Assembly (NCBI RefSeq): GCF_904849725.1
Contig: NC_058520.1
Span: 348,127,670-348,191,669 of the forward strand
DNA from: Hordeum vulgare subsp. vulgare
Taxonomy: Eukaryota > Streptophyta > Magnoliopsida > Poales > Poaceae
Direction of reading: 5' to 3'
Length of the DNA stretch: 64,000 nucleotides
Numbering within the stretch: position 1 is the stretch's first letter; the number at the start of each line of letters is the position of its first letter. Both the position numbers and the translations under genes were made by a program. This document shows positions 58,813 to 64,000 of the stretch, one piece after another. A model generated the notes under the pieces. It searched no databases. It was not told the DNA's origin and saw nothing but the letters and a program-made list of their open reading frames with translations.

Positions 58813-60375
58813 ACCAACTTAGGCCAAAAGACTAAGCTTGGGGGAGTACGTGTTTCTCACCGACTTTATATTCATGCTCACACATTCACTTTGATAGTCG
58901 GTGTGCACACTTTTCCATTGTATCATCCATGCTAGTTTATTTCTTTTTCTTGCTTTCTTCTCGTGTGTTTATTTAAAAATGAGAAAAACAAAAATAATTA
59001 GTTGTAAGTTTACTTTCCAGCTTTCTTAGTGGTAATTAAAAGAAAACCCAAAAACATTTCCCGTTCTTCTTTTGCTTGTTGGGAGCTTTCCCGTGTAAAT
59101 AGTTTTCTTTTTCTTTGGGTCGACGTACAAGACCATGATTGAATTGATTAGTGGCTCTCAATTTCATTATTGTTTATCCGCCAGAGAGCTCGTATTACTT
59201 TGTCTTCTCCTCTGAGTTTGCTTGCAGATTCCAGCTTAGTCCAATGCACGAACACTCTTATTATTATTCACATCATTCGGTCGTGCAAGTGAAAGGCAAT
59301 AATGACGATATATGATGAAGTGACTGAGCCTGGAAAAGCTGGTATGAACTCGACCTATTTTGTTTTTGTAAATATGACTAGCTCATCGTTCCTAATTCAG
59401 CATTGTTATGAGAGAAACACGTTTGCAATGACAACTTAGAGATCATAGTTTCTGATGCCATGCTTAATTAGCTAGGAGCTTATAATGGTTTGTCTTGGAT
59501 GCCAACATGAATTTCAAGATGATTATGATGTAGTATGATAGGATGGTATCCTCCTTTGAATGATTCAAGTGGCTTGACTTGGCACATGTTCACGCATGTA
59601 GTTGAAACAAAATCAACATAGCCTCTACGATATTCATGTTTATGGTGACTTATATCCTACTCATGCTTGCACTCAACATTGGTTAATTTCAATGCATATT
59701 GATGACTGTTGTCACTCTCTAGTTGGTCGCTTCCCAGTCTTTTGCTAGCCTTCACTTGTACTAAGCAGGAATACTGCTTGTGCATCCACTTCCATAAACC
59801 CAAAGTTGTTCCATATGAGTCCACCATACCTACCTATATGCGGTATCTACCTTCTGTTCCAAGTAAATTTGCATATGCCACTCTCTAAATCTTCAAATAA
59901 TAATCTGTTTTGTATGCCCAAACCGCTCATGTGGTGACAAGGGGCGGTCAGTATCATCCATGCTAGGCGTGTTATCCTCGCTACGTGTTTATTCACTATC
60001 ACTCACGAGAAAGGGGTCGGTTTTCGGAATGCCCAGTTCCATGCTCAAATCAAATCGAAAATATAATTGCAAACAAAACTCCCCGTGGATTGTTGTTGGT
60101 ATGGACGGCACCCGAGGATTCGGCTAGTCATGGAGTGTGATTGATCGGTGGTGGGGGAGTCGAAACTTTACTTTTCTGTTTGGGAACCGCCTATAATATG
60201 TGTAGCATGGAAGATGGTGAAAACTCTTGGTCATCGCGTTGACAATGAAAGCATGCCACCCAAAATTATTTATCTCTATTTTAAAAGCTTGAGCTCTGGC
60301 ACCTCTGCAAATCAATATTTCCCTCTGCGAAGGGCCTATCTATTTACGTTTCTGTTGAGTCATCCTCTTCTTATA
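58813..60375 (+). other. Element H 3' noncoding region
   Basis: Begins right after the third ORF with AAGCTTGGGGGAGTACG (58837 on), a PPT-like sequence far from the LTR. The rest is untranslated sequence typical of these families (GGTGGGGGAGTCGAAACTTT at 60151). No open frame longer than about 145 codons and none recognisable. It passes directly into LTR sequence at about 60376. Confidence 0.65.
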
Positions 60376-60684
60376 AAAGTTCTCGGAATGACCTGGAAAC
60401 TTACATGGATTTTTTGTGGAATATATAAAAAATATTGGCGCAAGAATTACCCGAAGACACAGAGCCAGGGGGCCACGAGCCCAGGAGGCGCCCCCCTTAG
60501 GGCGCGCCTGGCAGGTTCGTGGGGCCCACGTAGCTCAGCAGCCTCCAACTCAAATTCTATAAAGTCTCTCTCGCCCAGGAAAAAATAGGAGAGAAGAGTT
60601 CATTGCGTTTCACGATACAGAGCCACCGCCACCACCTGTTCTTCATCGGGAGGGCACACCTGGAGTCTATTCTGGGCTCCGGAG
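60376..60684 (+). repeat. 3' LTR remnant of element H
   Basis: Matches 53050 to about 53361 of the 5' LTR, including the hairpin (60467-60526) and TATAAAG (60558-60564). The first 130 or so bases of the LTR are missing: internal CTTCTTATAAAAG joins LTR sequence at AAAGTTCTCGG, with a short shared AAAAG. The right part is missing at the junction with element I. Confidence 0.8.
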
Positions 60685-62142
60685 AGGGGCACAAGGAACT
60701 GACAAGTGGTTTTCAGAAGGGTATTCTCTGCGGGCACTGAAATTATCGATAACAGATAGTTGTGTGGTAAGATAATTCATAGCGAGTAGCAAGTAACAAT
60801 AGTAACAAAGGTGCAGAAAGATGGCCCAATACCTTTTGTAGCAAGGGACAACCTTGACAAACTCTTACATGAGGTAAAGCGCTCCCGACGACACATGGGA
60901 ATTTCTGTCAAGCTAGTTTTCATCATGTTCATATGATTCGCGTTCGCTACTTTGGTAGTTTGATATGTGGGTGGATCGGTGCTTGGGTACTTCCCTTACT
61001 TGGACAAACATCCCACTTATGATTAACCCCTCTCGCAAGCATCCGCAACTACGAAAGAAGAATTAAGACAAAGTCTAACCATAGCATTAAACTAGTAGAT
61101 CCAAATCAGCCCCTTATGAAGCAACGCATAAACTAGGGTTTAAGCTTCTGTCACTCTAGCAACCCATCATCTACTTATGACTTCCCAATGCCTTCCTCTA
61201 GGACCAAATAATTGTGAAGTGTTATGTAGTCAATGTTCACATAACACCACTAGAGGAAACACAACATACAACGCTTCAAAATATCGAACGAATACCAAAT
61301 TCACATGACTACTTATAGCAAGACTTATCCCATGTCCTCAGGAACAAAAGTAACTACTCACAAAGCATAATTATGTTCATGAGCAGAGAGGTATTGAATA
61401 GAATTAAAGATCTGAACATATGATCTTCCACCGAGTAATCCAACTAGCATCAACTACAAAGAGTAATTAACACTACTAGCAACCTTACAAGTACCAATCA
61501 GAGTCGCGAGACAGAGATTGGTTACAAGAGATGAACTAGAGTTTGGAGATGAGATGGTGCTATTGAAGATGTTGATGGAGATGAGTCCCCTCGGATGAGA
61601 AGAGTGTTGGTGATGATGATGGCGACGATTTCCCTCTTCGGGAGGGAAGTTTCCCCGGCAGGACGGCCCTGCCGGAGCTCTAGATTGGTTCTGCTCAAGT
61701 TCCGCCTCGTGGCGACGGCGTCTCCTCCAGAAAGCCTTCTCCTGATTTTTTTCTGGGACGAAACCCTCCTTATAGCAGAAGATGGGAGCCGGAGGGGCAA
61801 CAGGGGGCCCACAAGCCACCTAGGCGAGGCCAGGGGGTAGGCCGCGCCTGGCAGGCTTGTGACCTCCTGGTGGCTCCCCTGTAGTACTTCTTCCGTCCAG
61901 TATTTTCTATAAAATCCAAAATAATTCCTCGTTGATTTTCACGGCTTTTGGAGTTGCGCAGAATAGGTATCTCAAACTTTCTCCTTTTTCAGACTAGAAT
62001 TCCACCTGCCGGCATTCTCCCTCTTCATGTAAACCTTATAAAATAAGAGAGAAAAGGCATAAGTATTGTACCGTAAAGTGTAATAACATCCCATAAAGCG
62101 ATAAATATCAACATAAAAGCATGATGAAAAATGGATGTATCA
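60685..62142 (-). repeat. 3' LTR of element I, truncated
   Basis: On the minus strand it starts TGATACATCCATTTTTCATC at 62142. It contains TATAA (61770-61774) and a GC-rich inverted repeat (61803-61868), and runs down to CTTGTCAGTTCCTTGTGCCC at about 60686. The final stretch expected in this LTR type is absent. Confidence 0.75.
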
Positions 62143-62156
62143 ACTCCCCCAAGCTT
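62143..62156 (-). other. Polypurine tract of element I
   Basis: The minus strand reads AAGCTTGGGGGAGT directly before the LTR start. This is the standard PPT of these Gypsy families. Confidence 0.85.
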
Positions 62157-63683
62157 AGACCTCGCTTGTCCTCAAGCGGAAGCCGAGATCAATAAATATG
62201 CCCACATGTTTAGAGATAGAGGTGTCAATAAAACAAAATACGTACATGCAGACATCATGATCGTATTTAGAACAGCAATATCGTCATATAATCTCTTATG
62301 CTAAAGTGATAATTCCTTCACAAAGTAAAGTATGGATCAAGAACCTTATTGATAATTAACAACCAATAGCCTTTAGTCACTGAAGCAATTGCAATTTATC
62401 ATAACATCTCAAAGAGTCAAATAAGAGCTTGTAAAGAAAATCCACATGCTCAATCATCCTTTCGTCTTGTACAATTGCTAAAACTCACGTGGTTCTCATG
62501 AGATCAAAGTTTCAGTTGGACACAGAGAAAGATAGGGGCTTAAAGTTTCGCCTCCCAACTACTTACCTCAAGGGTAATGTGAACAATAATAATTCATGAA
62601 TACTTACTTCCAAGTTGACATATGAATATAGATCTTTCCTAGCACATGACGTTAGCCAATATAATGGCGAAATAAGGAATTGGTGTCGATCACCATGACT
62701 CTTTTAAGGATAAAAGTAAAGGTACAAGATAGGCCCTTCGCAGAGGGAAGCAGAGGTTGTCATGCGCTTTTGAGGTTTGGATGTGTGACCTCTTAGTGTG
62801 AAGGAACATCACTTTATATGGCCTCATGTGAGAAAGAACTTTATTATGCAGTCTGTCACTTTTATGTCTTCCTCATCACAGGTTCGTACAAAGCTTATTT
62901 TCCACACACTAATAGATCATACATATTTAGGGAGCAATTTTTTATTGCTTGCACCGATGACAACTTACTTGAGGGATCTTATTCAATCCATAGGTACGTA
63001 TGGTGGACTCTCATGGCAAAACTGGGTTGAGGGTATAAGGATGCACAAGTAGTATCTCTACTTAGTGCGGAAGTTTTGGCTAATATGAGGTGGAAGCAAG
63101 CGTCACAAGCTAAGGGATCTCTAGTCATATAACGTTGCTTGGGACGAAGCAAACATAATTCATTATGTTGTTTTCCTTGTCCAACATCTACTTCTAAGCA
63201 TGTAATAGTTTAATGAGTGTTCACAATCATAGACGGTGTCAAAGATGATATATTTATATGTGAACCTCTCCTTCTTTATTACTTCCTATTAATTGCAACA
63301 ATGACCAAGGTCTACGTTTGTCCACCCACAACAAGTTTCAATGAACATTCTTTTTATATGGGAAGCTATCACTTCCCATAAGATCATTACATGATCTTTC
63401 ATGCTTTTGTTCTTTTATTATTCTTCTCTTTAGATCATGGCATGAAGCAAGGCCCTTAATTAAAACACTCTTTATTATATGACCCGCGAACTCGATTACA
63501 TTGGGGGTGACACAAAGCAAAACTCAAGCCTACATCACTAAGAACTTTATTCTACTAGAAAAAGATAAAACCAAAAAAGATCGAACTAAGAAAAAGGTAA
63601 AGGCAAAAGATGTGATGGTGATACGATATCGGGGCAACTCCCCCAAGCTTGGCACAGGACAAGGGGAGTGCCCATACCCGTGC
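62157..63683 (-). other. Element I 3' noncoding region
   Basis: Between the third ORF and the PPT. No recognisable gene. A second CTCCCCCAAGCTTGG (about 63637-63651) near the ORF end duplicates the PPT motif, as in element H. Confidence 0.65.
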
Positions 63684-64000
63684 TTAATTGTCTTCCTTCG
63701 AAGGTGATGGAGGTGGAGTTGTTGCAGTCTGGGGTTGAATCTCCGTCTTCTAGGGCATAGGTGCTCCATCATGGAAAGATGATCGAGTCTCCGGAATCCT
63801 CAAATCTGCAGCCACCCGTATTGATTCAAATCTATACTCCTACTCACAGTTTTGGTTCTGCAGGTCGTAGATCTGGGCTTGGAGGTGATCAATTCTGTCA
63901 TAGAGCCTGGAGAGGTGCTTCCCAATGTCATTGGCATCGATCTTGTGCTTGTTGGTGAACTCTGTGATCATCATGTGGTTGGCGTTGAGTCTGCGTTCCA
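63684..64000 (-). pseudogene. Athila-type third ORF, C-terminal end (element I)
   Basis: Minus-strand frame entering at the window edge with ERRLNANHMMITEFTNKHKI, then a heptad-rich helix IGKHLSRLYDRIDHLQAQIY. In-frame TAG codons at 63840-63842 and 63750-63752 interrupt it; the frame resumes after each and ends with PSKEDN and TAA at 63684-63686. It looks like the coiled-coil tail of a third-ORF protein of the same general type as in element H. Only the end is visible, so the domain assignment is tentative. Confidence 0.55.

Larger units (their letters stand above)
52918..60684 (+). mobile_element. Non-autonomous Gypsy (Athila-lineage) element H
   Basis: A plus-strand element inserted in the Angela 3' LTR. 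It has a 1400 bp 5' LTR, PBS, gag-protease, an LTR-like segment, a third ORF, a long noncoding tail and a truncated piece of 3' LTR. Only about 0.8 kb lies between protease and third ORF, so reverse transcriptase, RNase H and integrase are missing. The third ORF is of the type found downstream of pol in Triticeae Athila-like families. The 3' LTR piece lacks about 130 bp at its start and stops at about 60684, where element I begins. The expected left duplication is CAGAC (52913-52917); its partner is not in the window. Confidence 0.8.
60685..64000 (-). mobile_element. Gypsy (Athila-lineage) element I, 3' part
   Basis: A minus-strand element entering from the right edge. It shows the C-terminal end of a third ORF (63684-64000), a noncoding tail, PPT (62143-62156) and the 3' LTR (to about 60685). 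The LTR lacks its terminal part: the usual ...GGGTTATCA end is not found. The element therefore meets the H LTR at a rearrangement breakpoint rather than a clean insertion site. Gag and pol, if present, lie outside the window. Confidence 0.75.

Noticed and set aside
60699..60708. TGACAAGTGG as the true end of the element I LTR with GGAAC as target duplication
   Set aside because: This LTR type usually ends with a longer tail, and the bases before GGAAC still look like the same LTR, so the end is more likely truncated near 60685.
1..64000. Host genes, tRNA or rRNA genes, DNA transposons or MITEs, CRISPR-like arrays
   Set aside because: Nothing on either strand resembled these. All stretches were attributable to LTR retrotransposons, and the tRNA-like 12-mers are primer binding sites next to LTRs.

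Overview
The window looks like intergenic DNA from a large Triticeae-type grass genome (wheat, Aegilops or barley group). Every kilobase can be assigned to LTR retrotransposons, and I found no host gene, tRNA or rRNA gene. The lineage rests on family landmarks: Angela/BARE/WIS-type Copia LTR and internal sequence, Maximus/SIRE-type Copia elements, a Sukkula-type LARD (its LTR end matches the well-known Sukkula LTR primer site as I recall it), and Athila-lineage Gypsy elements.

Layout. (1) 1-5666, minus: 5' part of a Maximus-like Copia element (M1): LTR, gag, protease and integrase. (2) 5667-19347, plus: a second Maximus-like element (M2). It has a chimeric 5' LTR, a broken gag-pol, an unusual promoter-plus-intron segment, a long env-like third ORF and a 3' LTR. 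M1 sits inside the first LTR of M2. (3) The oldest resident is an Angela-like Copia element on the plus strand, now in four main pieces: 19348-20263, 31237-34578, 45711-47430 and 51771-52917. (4) Its 5' LTR is split by M2 and by Sukkula (20264-31236, minus, TSD GAGAC). Its pol is split by a non-autonomous Gypsy element E (34579-45710, minus, TSD GTGCC), which itself carries a 4.1 kb solo LTR (39077-43170, TSD AATAA). A second solo LTR (47431-51770, TSD AGCGG) splits the pol further downstream. (5) The Angela 3' LTR is cut by Gypsy element H (52918-about 60684, plus), which meets a minus-strand Gypsy element I (about 60685-64000) head-on.

Function. None of the elements looks autonomous. M2 has several stop codons and frameshifts, and YVND in place of YVDD in reverse transcriptase. 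H and E have gag/protease but no reverse transcriptase or integrase. Sukkula has no coding capacity. The best preserved coding stretch is the M1 integrase, open for 432 codons up to the window edge.

The most interesting signals are: (a) in M2, a TATA box, an ATG-free leader and a GT-AG intron placed so that the first AUG after splicing is the start of the env-like ORF; (b) two collinear conserved blocks shared by the LTRs of Sukkula and both solo LTRs; (c) a GC-rich hairpin that recurs upstream of the TATA box in several distinct Gypsy LTRs and once inside element H, ahead of its third ORF; (d) the duplicated LTR/host junction inside the M2 5' LTR. All boundaries were read by eye. No alignment or database search was run, so identities and family names are recognition-level calls.
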